Assembly: GCA_034926635.1 (NCBI GenBank)
Contig: JAYFQX010000005.1
Span: forward strand, 88,953 to 152,952
Origin: Christensenella sp034926635
Lineage (GTDB): Bacteria > Bacillota > Clostridia > Christensenellales > Christensenellaceae
Direction: 5' to 3'
Length of the DNA stretch: 64,000 nucleotides
The translations under genes and the position numbers were made by a program. Positions 52,901 through 60,013 of this stretch are shown one piece after another. The notes beneath the pieces were generated by a model. The model worked only from the letters and a program-made list of their open reading frames with translations, made no database searches and had not been told where the DNA came from. Position 1 is the stretch's first letter; each line of letters opens with the position of its first letter.

Positions 52901-53642
52901 AAAGGCGTTTGAAGCCGCGGGTGCGATTCCGCGTATTGTGGTGATGCGCAATTTGAGTGCGCAGGATATTGAAGAAAGCATCAGCGCGCTGGAAAGCGAA
53001 ATTAAAAACGCGCAGATGATTATGCTGCCCGGTGGATTTTCCGGCGGCGACGAGCCGGATGGAAGCGGGAAATTTATTGCGACCATGTTCCGTAATCCGC
53101 GGATCCAGGATGTGACGCATGAGCTTTTAAAAGACCGTGACGGGTTGATGCTGGGGATTTGCAACGGATTCCAGGCGCTCATCAAGCTGGGACTTGTTCC
53201 GTACGGAGAGATTTGCGAGATGCGTGAGGATTCTCCGACGCTGACCTACAACAATATCGGCAGGCATGTATCCTGCATGGTGCGTACACGTATCACCAGT
53301 GCGCATTCGCCGTGGCTTTCGCTTTGCGAGCCGGGTGAAATTCATACGGTTGCGGTGTCTCACGGGGAAGGACGGTTTGTTGCAACGGAAAAAGAAATCA
53401 AGCGCCTGATCAAAAACGGGCAGGTTGCAACGCAATATGTAAACGAAGCAGGCGAGCCTTGTATGGATATTGCCTTTAATCCCAACGGTTCCATGTCTGC
53501 AGTGGAAGGGATCATGAGCCAGGACGGACGTATTTTGGGAAAAATGGGACATTCGGAGCGCGCAGGCAAAAATATTGCCAAAAATGTTCCGGGGAACTAT
53601 GATCAAAAGATTTTTGAAGGTGGCGTACAATATTTTAAATAA
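49932..53642 (+). CDS. purL: Phosphoribosylformylglycinamidine synthase, long single-chain form
   Basis: A 1236-residue enzyme that converts FGAR to FGAM with glutamine and ATP in purine synthesis. The N-terminal part and the paired AIR-synthase-like domains hold SDHCRHTTFSTK, NETHNHPTEIEPFGGAATC and NDFGAGGVCVAIGELADG. The C-terminal 260 residues are a class I glutaminase with VVIPVFPGTNCEYDA and the Cys in LGICNGFQAL. Thus synthase and glutaminase are in one chain. No other pur gene lies near. ATAGGAGATCGAT precedes the ATG. A strong terminator follows. Confidence 0.95.
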   Translation: MSVKRIFVEKKQGFDVEAQSRAADFRQNLGVPVTQVRILNRYDVEGMEDEDFQAAVTSVFSEPAVDTVRYDSMPDTNGYSVFAVEYLPGQYDQRADSAAQCVQLLTRKERPAVRFAKIYLIAGANKKQLDVIKNYVINPVDSGEATLKPYDTLEMQLEIPTEVDVMDGFTEMDEKQIAAFTQENGFAMTTADMLCAQEYFKSEKRDPTITELKVLDTYWSDHCRHTTFSTKLDNVEFDSDPVSREAELVFEDYLEERRRVGREKDVCLMDLATAYVREAKRAGKLKNMDDSEEINACSIKCTINTDQGDKDYLIMFKNETHNHPTEIEPFGGAATCLGGAIRDPLSGRAYVYQAMRVTGSADPRESLKDTMEFKLPQRKITREAAHGYSSYGNQIGLATGLVEEVYHEGYKAKRLEIGAVIASAPAGQVVRQRPVEGDLIILIGGRTGRDGCGGATGSSKAHDEKSIEKCGAEVQKGNPLTERKLQRLFRNKDFSKRIKRCNDFGAGGVCVAIGELADGLDIDLNAVPKKYEGLDGTELAISESQERMAVVIRPKDKETILRLAAEENLEATLVAKVTDTGRMRLFWNGKNIVDLSRAFLDTNGATQHADAKVRQFGTDGMFAEQAGETVKDTLLSFLADLNICSQKGLQEMFDSTIGAGSVTMPLGGVRQLTPIQAMCAKVPCDGAESKTATLMSYGMDPYLTAKSPYAGAVYAVLVSVAKLVAAGGDRKKAWLTLQEYFERMHEDPERWGKPLGALLGAYRAQKELGIAAIGGKDSMSGSFKEIDVPPTLCSFCVAPVLASTVITPEFKQPDNMLYLLDIKKDENGLPDFEDAKQKYDKLHKLIEDKVVISAYAVTRGGILAGAAKCALGNNLGVKLFAQDMDHLIEKNYGSILVEAAHISDPDFTLEGEIREEPYIEVLGETIPLEEAQQAYTGTLEKVFPTKTADSGIVETPLYKKKSAIVARYRTAIPRVVIPVFPGTNCEYDAAKAFEAAGAIPRIVVMRNLSAQDIEESISALESEIKNAQMIMLPGGFSGGDEPDGSGKFIATMFRNPRIQDVTHELLKDRDGLMLGICNGFQALIKLGLVPYGEICEMREDSPTLTYNNIGRHVSCMVRTRITSAHSPWLSLCEPGEIHTVAVSHGEGRFVATEKEIKRLIKNGQVATQYVNEAGEPCMDIAFNPNGSMSAVEGIMSQDGRILGKMGHSERAGKNIAKNVPGNYDQKIFEGGVQYFK

Positions 53643-53649
53643 GAAAGAA

Positions 53650-53692
53650 CCTAAAAAAGCCGGAGGATGGGAAGTACTCTGGCTTTTTTAGG
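53650..53692. terminator. Bidirectional terminator after purL
   Basis: CCTAAAAAAGCCGGAG pairs with CTCTGGCTTTTTTAGG, a 16-base stem with one mismatch. The stop codon of the convergent methyltransferase gene lies within the right arm. Confidence 0.85.
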
Positions 53693-54515
53693 TCTTAGTA
53701 GTGTATTTTTGTGCGATGAGCGTATCCATGCAATGTTGATGTGGAATGCCCCCGCTTGCGCAATCATAAACAATTTCACTGCACCGGTGAAAATACCAGT
53801 TTTGGTAATAAGTGAACAATTCTCCGGATCTCCAAAAGTTTTCAGTCGGTTCTTCATCCGGTGCGCGTGCGATAAACGGTTTTTTGATAAAAAGGTTCAG
53901 CGCATGCAGACCGTTTGACTCTGTGTGCGTTTGATAATCTTCTATGATCTCTCCGCGCATATCCGGCGCAATATAATTCAGTACGCCGTTTGTGGAGTAG
54001 ATGATATCGAAGTTTTGCTCCAGACGGTATTCCAGCAGGTTCGCAATGAAAAAATCTGCTTCTACACGGTGCGCGTCGGCAAGCCTGCGCGCTTTTTCAA
54101 TGCCGGTCTGCGCAATATCAAAGGCAGAAACACGGTACCCGTTTTTTGCAAAAAAAACAGCGTCACGGCCTTCGCCGCAGCCCACATCCAAGAGCCGCAA
54201 AGGCCTTGTAGGCGGACACAAACGAAGGATCTCGTAACACATGGGGTCAGGCTCGATTCCCCAATAGAATTCATCCGATTGGTACCAGTCTTCGTAGACT
54301 GTCAGTTTCTTTTTGTGGTAACCTAAAAGGAAATTGACGTCAGTGTCCAGCGCGTCAGCGAGAGCCGGGAGAAGGGTTAAGTCCGGCCTCGCCTGCGCGT
54401 TTTCCCACTTGGAAATGGACTGGAAAGAAATATTCAGGATACTTGCGAGCGCTTCCTGCGTAAGCCCCTTTTGTTTGCGGAGCCGCGCGATGGTGTGCCC
54501 CATGCCGTACTTCAT
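53688..54515 (-). CDS. XRE helix-turn-helix fused to a SAM-dependent methyltransferase
   Basis: A 275-residue protein. Residues 6-65 are a Cro/C1 helix-turn-helix (LRKQKGLTQEALASILNIS). Residues about 78-235 are a class I methyltransferase: motif I LLDVGCGEGRDAVFFAKNGY, then SAFDIAQTGIEKARR, and NFDIIYSTNGVLNYI. The methyltransferase half resembles TehB. AAGGAAAGGA precedes the ATG. The target of methylation is unknown. Regulator and enzyme in one chain suggests sensing coupled to modification, or SAM as an effector. Confidence 0.82.
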   Translation of the reverse strand: MKYGMGHTIARLRKQKGLTQEALASILNISFQSISKWENAQARPDLTLLPALADALDTDVNFLLGYHKKKLTVYEDWYQSDEFYWGIEPDPMCYEILRLCPPTRPLRLLDVGCGEGRDAVFFAKNGYRVSAFDIAQTGIEKARRLADAHRVEADFFIANLLEYRLEQNFDIIYSTNGVLNYIAPDMRGEIIEDYQTHTESNGLHALNLFIKKPFIARAPDEEPTENFWRSGELFTYYQNWYFHRCSEIVYDCASGGIPHQHCMDTLIAQKYTTKT

Positions 54516-54666
54516 AGAAAAATCCTTTCCTTGTTACTTTATTTATACCATGCGCCGTGGATTCGCACAATAACCGAATTTTAGAGTAAAATTTAAAAAT
54601 TCAACTTATGGTTGAAAGTATAGCATGGCGCAGACGTTGTTGCAACAGGTACAGGAAAAGCGTAAT

Positions 54667-54700
54667 AAAAAAAGCCGGGAGCATTCCCGGCTTTTTTGGT
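54667..54700 (-). terminator. Intrinsic terminator of the DUF308 gene
   Basis: AAAGCCGGGA / TCCCGGCTTTTTT stem with a five-base loop (symmetrical, so it works on either strand). Confidence 0.85.
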
Positions 54701-54707
54701 GTTGTAA

Positions 54708-55250
54708 TCAAGAAATATTTTTGCGCGCTGTCGCAACCACGATCCATTCCACGATGGTGATAATGCCGTAAATAAGAAGGCATACGCCGAGCAGAATCCC
54801 CACTACGTTTGTTGCCGCGATGCCGATCAGCATGATGATGCCCAGCGCAAGCGCCGCAACACCGGTAATGGTAGGCACTTTCCAAGAAGAGCTGCCCATA
54901 TGCTTGAGTGAAGATGCATCAATGATGCTCATAATACCCGTAACAATTGCCCAAATGCCGATGATGATGGGGAGCAACACGTTTGCTACGCCGTCACGGA
55001 AAACAAGAAGCAAAATACCGATGATGAGCACGATGATGGGAATAGTGAAAAGGGCATGTTCCCCTTTGTTGCGTTTAGAGATCGTCATAATAATGGTGAC
55101 GCCGCTGTAAACGAGCATAACAACGCCGATCAGTATCACGATGCCTATCATGGCCGCCTGCGGTGCAGCTAGCAGGATAATGCCGATGACAAGAAGAACA
55201 ATGCTTAAAATAAGCCGGATCATATCTTTTGATTTCCATGTGTCAGACAT
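54708..55250 (-). CDS. DUF308/HdeD-like membrane protein
   Basis: A 180-residue integral membrane protein with about six hydrophobic helices and little else. The pattern (IRLILSIVLLVIGIILLAAP, IGIWAIVTGIMSIIDA) fits the HdeD/DUF308 family, linked to acid stress in enterics but otherwise uncharacterised. AGGGAGGAAATTATT lies before the ATG. It is about 100 bases downstream of the MFS gene on the same strand. Confidence 0.85.
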   Translation of the reverse strand: MSDTWKSKDMIRLILSIVLLVIGIILLAAPQAAMIGIVILIGVVMLVYSGVTIIMTISKRNKGEHALFTIPIIVLIIGILLLVFRDGVANVLLPIIIGIWAIVTGIMSIIDASSLKHMGSSSWKVPTITGVAALALGIIMLIGIAATNVVGILLGVCLLIYGIITIVEWIVVATARKNIS

Positions 55251-55350
55251 AATAATTTCCTCCCTTAACCCTGGTTATATTAAAAAAAGATCGTTTGATT
55301 AATAATACCCCTCAGTGGGTGGATAAAACAAGAACCTTTTGGGTATTTTT

Positions 55351-56508
55351 TTATAATTGGTCATAACGTTTGGGCAAAATAAACGCGCTTACAACCCCTG
55401 CCGCGGCAGAAATTGCGCCAATGACCCAATAAGCTGCATCAAAGGATGCGTATTCGATCACTGCCCCCGCGATTACCGGTCCCACAAAGATGCCGATGGC
55501 ATATACGGACTGAAAAATGCCTGTTGCGGTAGAACGTTGCGCTGGCGTCACCGCTTTGATCACAAAACCGGCAAGCGCGGAAGTGAGGATCCCATAGCCG
55601 ATCCCTGAAAGAACCTGCATCAGGAAAACCACCGGAAGATTGATGTGGTAGAAAAAGGGTATGCACGCAAACGCATCAATCAAAAAGGCGCCTACGACAC
55701 ATTTGATGCCGCCGATTTTATGATAGACCTTTGTTCCTACAAAAAGTGAGATCAGCGCAGTCACCAGAAAGTAAACCAGCATCAGGTTGCCTTGGTCGGC
55801 GGGTGTCGCGCCAAGGGTTTCCGCAATTTGGTAAGTAAAATAGGTGGGAATTGCAAAACAGACAAGCTGCGCAAAAATGCCTAAAAAAGAAATAATAACC
55901 AGATCCCTGTTTTTCATCAGGGAAAGAAGTTCTTTTCCGGTAGGCGGCGTAATTTTTTGTTCTTGCGCAGGTTTTTTTAAAAAACACATGGACACAAGAC
56001 CGACGATCGCAACTGCAAGCGCTGCATAAAAAGGAGCCCTCTCGCCAAAGAATTGGGCGGTAAACCCACCGATCAATGCCGCTGCAACCTTACCCATGCT
56101 GGATGATGCGCTCAGAATGCCCTGTGCTTTTACTTGTTTATTTTCATCGTTGTATTTGGCATAGGAGGCAGAAATAATGACCCACCATGCTGCTGCCGCT
56201 CCGGCAACGCCACGCGCAAACACCACCTGCTGTACGGTTTTGGCAAATGTAAAGAGAATACCGGACACCACGAGGATTGCAAACCCGATGACCAAAAGAA
56301 GTCTGTCGCGGTTTAGCTTGTCCGAGGAAATACCAAGTGGAATGCGCAGAACGATCTGCATGACACCGTAAGCACCGCCGATAACACCGATCATTGCTGC
56401 CGATGCACCGAGAGAAGCGGCGAAGGACGGAAGCGTCGGAACGTAGGCGTACATAGACATCCATAAGAAAAAAGCAGCAAGATTAATTAAAACAATGTTC
56501 CTTTTCAT
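55351..56508 (-). CDS. MFS transporter
   Basis: A 385-residue permease with about twelve membrane helices. The MFS signature is GISSDKLNRDRLLL in the loop after the second or third helix. The first helix is NIVLINLAAFFLWMSMYAYV. The start is ATG 56508 behind GGGGGGCTC; the frame is open for 26 codons further, but without a site. It lies downstream of the ACP and ligase genes but after a terminator. Drug or metabolite export is likely; substrate unknown. Confidence 0.85.
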   Translation of the reverse strand: MKRNIVLINLAAFFLWMSMYAYVPTLPSFAASLGASAAMIGVIGGAYGVMQIVLRIPLGISSDKLNRDRLLLVIGFAILVVSGILFTFAKTVQQVVFARGVAGAAAAWWVIISASYAKYNDENKQVKAQGILSASSSMGKVAAALIGGFTAQFFGERAPFYAALAVAIVGLVSMCFLKKPAQEQKITPPTGKELLSLMKNRDLVIISFLGIFAQLVCFAIPTYFTYQIAETLGATPADQGNLMLVYFLVTALISLFVGTKVYHKIGGIKCVVGAFLIDAFACIPFFYHINLPVVFLMQVLSGIGYGILTSALAGFVIKAVTPAQRSTATGIFQSVYAIGIFVGPVIAGAVIEYASFDAAYWVIGAISAAAGVVSAFILPKRYDQL

Positions 56509-56593
56509 GAGCCCCCCAAAAAAAGATTTTTGTTCTTTGCATTTTAATGATACACCCCTAAAAAGCGGGCTGCAATCATAATCCAAAAAATTA

Positions 56594-56630
56594 CAAAAAA
56601 ACCGGCGGGAGGTTTTCTTCCCGACCGGCT
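56594..56630 (-). terminator. Intrinsic terminator after the acyl carrier protein gene
   Basis: On the minus strand CCGGTCGGGA pairs with TCCCGCCGG (one bulge) followed by seven T. Confidence 0.75.
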
Positions 56631-56675
56631 GAGATAGGAATAGATTTTTTAAAAAGAATGAAGAAAAATAATTGC

Positions 56676-56945
56676 TTAGACAGTGCTGGTACGAACCGAA
56701 GCAGAGCCGATTTTTGTCGCGAGGTAAACGAGTACATCCTGTACTGTATCAAAAAGGCGTAGGTCGCGATCCGGAATTTCGATATCAAACTCGCGTTCGA
56801 AAGATAAAACTACTTCCATCATACCAAAAGAGTCCATTTCCAAATCCCGGATCAAATGCTTTTCCGGCGTAATTTCTTCCGGGTCTTTTGGGCATGCCAT
56901 TGCAAGCAGCTGTTGTACCGTCGTTAAATTTACAGTTTTCGCCAT
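56676..56945 (-). CDS. Acyl carrier protein
   Basis: An 89-residue carrier protein. The phosphopantetheine Ser is in LEMDSFGM (Ser39). Acidic helix II and the pattern FDIEIPD are typical of ACPs. The motif is DSF rather than the usual DSL. It follows the AMP-dependent ligase gene by 20 bases, so the two likely act together: the ligase loads an acyl chain on this carrier. GGAGGTGTAAATC precedes the ATG. It may not be the housekeeping fatty-acid ACP. Confidence 0.88.
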   Translation of the reverse strand: MAKTVNLTTVQQLLAMACPKDPEEITPEKHLIRDLEMDSFGMMEVVLSFEREFDIEIPDRDLRLFDTVQDVLVYLATKIGSASVRTSTV

Positions 56946-56965
56946 GATTTACACCTCCTTTTCTA

Positions 56966-58624
56966 TCAGACAGTAAACCGTTTGATTGATTTTTTGGTTG
57001 TTTTTTCAAATTCTTTGTCCCGTATGTCCCAATGCTGCACCTGCTTGTAGGTTGGAAGCGTTTTGTTGACGGCAGCGATGTCTTTTTCCAGCCTGCGGCT
57101 GATTTCGTCTGCCGAATGCTCTGCCGTATAGTCTTCGTTTAAAAAAAGTTCGGCATGAAGCTCTACTTCCTTTAGACCTTCTACAACCGGTGCAAAAACA
57201 ACTACTTCTTTTATATACGGAATTCGCAGGAGGTAATCCTCTATTTCTTCGGGATATACGTTTTTTCCGTTAGTAAGCACAATTAAATTTTTCTTGCGCC
57301 CGGTGATAAACAAGAAACCATCCTGATCCACATGACCGATATCGCCGGTGTTGAACCATTCGCCGTCCATCACTTCCCGCGTTCCCTCCTCGTTTTTATA
57401 ATAGCCCAACATGACGTTTTCGCCGCGCACCCAGATCTCACCTTCGCCGTTTTCGTCTTTTTCGCGAATCTCTACATCACAGCAGGCAATGGGCAGCCCA
57501 ATGGAGCCATCTTTATAATAACGGTTGCGGTTAACGGCGACCAGGGGAGAGCATTCGGTGATCCCATAGCCCTGCAAAAGTAAAATACCCATTTCGCGGA
57601 AGGCGCGCGACAAGTAAGAAGCGAGAGGTGCGCCGCCGCAGATGATTAGGTTTAACTTGCCGCCGAAGGCGTTGTGGATGTTTTTAAAATATTTTGCGCG
57701 GTTGTCAATCCCGCGGTCCAGTTCGGCATTACTTTTTTCGATCAGTGCGCGCAGTGCGTCTTCCTGCCCGTTGGCGCGCGCGTTAGCCCATATCTTCCGG
57801 TACATCATTTCCACAAATAAAGGAACGAGAAAGATCATATCCGGTTTAAAAAGCTGAAGATTGGGAAGAAAATTCCGCAGACTGTCGCTGATGCAGATGG
57901 TGGTGCCGTGTTCGATCATCATGGTGATGCCGTGCGTGCTTTCGTAGGAATGGTGGACGGGCAGCACGGACATACAAACTTCGCCGATATCAAGCAGGCG
58001 CAGCGCACCTTCGGAGGCGCGCAGAATATTGTGCTGCGTCAGCATGACGCCTTTGCTTTTTCCTGTTGTCCCGGAGGTATAGAGCAGAATGGTCATGGCA
58101 TGTGGATCGACCTTGCGCTGTGCATAGCCAAAATCTTCTGTTCCCTCAAGCATAGTCCGTATGCTCCCCATATCAGCGCCGCCCGACATGGGGAGCCAAA
58201 CCGAAACGCAGTCTGCCAGCCCGTTTGTACGGATGTTTTGCACGGTGTCTTCATATTCCGGGGAATAAATCAAGCATTTTGCGCCGCTGTCGCACAGGAT
58301 GTTTGCAATTTCATCATCCGGGAGTTCTTTATCGACCGGGACGACTGTGCCAATCCCGCATGTTATGGTATAATAAGACAACAACCATTCATAACTGGTT
58401 GGACCGATGATCGCGACCTTTTGCCCGGCAAGACCAAGCGATAAAAGACCGTTGCCGAGGGCGTTTATATCGCGGGAAAGCTTTTCCCAGCCGATGCCCG
58501 TGATGCCGCCGTCTTTTGTGCGGATGCGGAAAATATCCCGGTCGCCGTATGCTGACTGCGCGTGGCGCAGTAACTCTTTAAAATCTGATATTGGTTCCAC
58601 TTCATGCAGCGGGTATTTTTCCAT
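56966..58624 (-). CDS. AMP-dependent acyl-CoA/acyl-ACP ligase
   Basis: A 552-residue adenylating enzyme. The AMP-binding motif ILLYTSGTTGKSKG lies near residue 180. LLQGYGITECSP, WFNTGDIGHVD and GRKKNLIVLTNGKNV (A8 hinge) are typical of long-chain fatty acid ligases. The C-terminal subdomain is complete, with the catalytic Lys expected near the end (KKSIKR). AAGGAGAGCC precedes the ATG. The carrier gene next to it suggests the acyl group goes to ACP. Substrate unknown. Confidence 0.88.
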   Translation of the reverse strand: MEKYPLHEVEPISDFKELLRHAQSAYGDRDIFRIRTKDGGITGIGWEKLSRDINALGNGLLSLGLAGQKVAIIGPTSYEWLLSYYTITCGIGTVVPVDKELPDDEIANILCDSGAKCLIYSPEYEDTVQNIRTNGLADCVSVWLPMSGGADMGSIRTMLEGTEDFGYAQRKVDPHAMTILLYTSGTTGKSKGVMLTQHNILRASEGALRLLDIGEVCMSVLPVHHSYESTHGITMMIEHGTTICISDSLRNFLPNLQLFKPDMIFLVPLFVEMMYRKIWANARANGQEDALRALIEKSNAELDRGIDNRAKYFKNIHNAFGGKLNLIICGGAPLASYLSRAFREMGILLLQGYGITECSPLVAVNRNRYYKDGSIGLPIACCDVEIREKDENGEGEIWVRGENVMLGYYKNEEGTREVMDGEWFNTGDIGHVDQDGFLFITGRKKNLIVLTNGKNVYPEEIEDYLLRIPYIKEVVVFAPVVEGLKEVELHAELFLNEDYTAEHSADEISRRLEKDIAAVNKTLPTYKQVQHWDIRDKEFEKTTKKSIKRFTV

Positions 58625-58775
58625 ATGCGGCTCTCCTTAAATTGTTTGATTTCTCTATGCACATTTGATTTATTATAGCATATTATAGCATGGATTTAGA
58701 AAAAATCTACTTTTTTCATTGAAGAGACGTGATCGGCACGGCACGGGCAGGAACGGGGAAAAGATTGTGAAAAGA

Positions 58776-58793
58776 TTGTGAAAAAATTTCACA
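58776..58793. promoter_or_regulatory. Candidate Rex operator upstream of rex
   Basis: TTGTGAAAAAATTTCACA, a near-perfect palindrome matching the Rex consensus TTGTGAnnnnnnTCACAA in 11 of 12 fixed positions. It covers the likely -35 region, with TATAAT at 58813-58818. It points to autoregulation by NADH. Confidence 0.72.
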
Positions 58794-58857
58794 CAGATTT
58801 TTGGAATTATAGTATAATATAATATGTAAAAAAGTATCATTCGAAGGGAGAATGAAC

Positions 58858-59490
58858 ATGAGCGAAAAAATATCGCCGGCGGTCATCAGGCGGCTGCCAA
58901 GGTATTATCGATATTTAGAAGAGCTGGAAGGAAACGGAATTGATAAAATTTCTTCGTCGCAGATGAGTATAGAAATGGGGCTTAACGCTTCACAGATCAG
59001 GCGTGATTTAAACTGCTTCGGCGGGTTTGGACAGCAAGGGTATGGGTACAGCGTTGCGAAGCTGAAAAAGGAGATCGCGCATATTTTGGGGCTTGATCAA
59101 TGCTACAAAGTGATCATCGTAGGCGCGGGGCGTATTGGTCAGGCGCTTTTGGGATACAAAAACTTTATGCTGGAAGGATTTAATGTGGTTGATATCTTTG
59201 ATAACGATCCTTCCAAAATCGGGACGCTAGTGCAGGGGCGGATGATTCGGGCGATCAGCGATCTGGAATACTATTTAAAGGATAAAAATATTGATATTGC
59301 GATTATCTGTACGCCCAAGGAATATGCACAGCAATCGGCGGATTTGCTTGTTAGCTTTGGAATTAAAGCAATTTGGAACTTTGCGCCGACAGACGTTTCC
59401 GTGCGCCGTGGCGTGGCGGTAGAAAACGTGCACTTGTCGGATAGTCTATATGTTTTGTCTTATAAATATAAATTAAAAGGAAATATTTAA
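58858..59490 (+). CDS. rex: Redox-sensing transcriptional repressor Rex
   Basis: A 210-residue repressor. The N-terminal winged helix is AVIRRLPRYYRYLEEL and MSIEMGLNASQIRRDL; the Rossmann domain has IVGAGRIGQALLGY and a NADH-binding Asp in DIFDNDP. Rex senses the NADH/NAD ratio and controls fermentation genes. The second Met (58858) is chosen because AAGGGAG is nine bases before it; ATG 58852 is only three bases from it. Its likely operator is upstream. Confidence 0.95.
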   Translation: MSEKISPAVIRRLPRYYRYLEELEGNGIDKISSSQMSIEMGLNASQIRRDLNCFGGFGQQGYGYSVAKLKKEIAHILGLDQCYKVIIVGAGRIGQALLGYKNFMLEGFNVVDIFDNDPSKIGTLVQGRMIRAISDLEYYLKDKNIDIAIICTPKEYAQQSADLLVSFGIKAIWNFAPTDVSVRRGVAVENVHLSDSLYVLSYKYKLKGNI

Positions 59491-59503
59491 CACGGGAGAT
59501 ATT

Positions 59504-59893
59504 ATGAAAAGGTACGAGCTGGAAACTTATCAAAAAGAAGTCATGATCGACATTACTCCGCAAATCCGGGAGGCAGCTGTGAAAAGCGGCGTGGAGGACG
59601 GTATTTTGACGGTGCATTGCCCGCATACGACGGCGGGTCTATTTGTAACGGAAAATTCTGACCCCAGCGTTCGGGAGGATATGCTTTCAGCACTTCAGTC
59701 GATGATCCCGCAGGGGGAGTATCACCACGATAATTTTAGAGCGCATTTTAAAGCGGCGGTAACAGGAAACAGCGTCAGCTTTCCGATAGAAAAAGGCAAG
59801 TTGAAGCTCGGCACGTGGCAGGCAGTCTATTTTTGCGAATTTGACGGTCCGCGCAGCAGGAGGTTCTATGTTACGGTTTGCCGGTGCGATTAA
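59504..59893 (+). CDS. YjbQ family protein (UPF0047)
   Basis: A 129-residue protein with the family pattern VHCPHTTAGLFVTENSDPSV and a stretch with HHDNFRAHFKAAVTGNS. The His, Asn and Thr residues line a likely active site. Related proteins show weak thiamine-phosphate synthase activity in vitro, but the true role is unknown. It lies 13 bases after rex. ACGGGAGAT precedes the ATG. Length is normal. Confidence 0.88.
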   Translation: MKRYELETYQKEVMIDITPQIREAAVKSGVEDGILTVHCPHTTAGLFVTENSDPSVREDMLSALQSMIPQGEYHHDNFRAHFKAAVTGNSVSFPIEKGKLKLGTWQAVYFCEFDGPRSRRFYVTVCRCD

Positions 59894-59929
59894 AATTTGA
59901 AGAGGATGCACAAAAGCGAAAATATCTGT

Positions 59930-59958
59930 TTGCAGAATGTAGCATATTATATTATGAT
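59930..59958 (+). promoter_or_regulatory. Possible promoter of the first VanW gene
   Basis: TTGCAG, 17-base spacer, TATGAT. About 55 bases upstream of the start. Confidence 0.45.
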
Positions 59959-60013
59959 AGTAATAGGGAGTTGACAAAAAGAAAGGCAGCAATGCAATCA
60001 AAAGGGGAGAATA

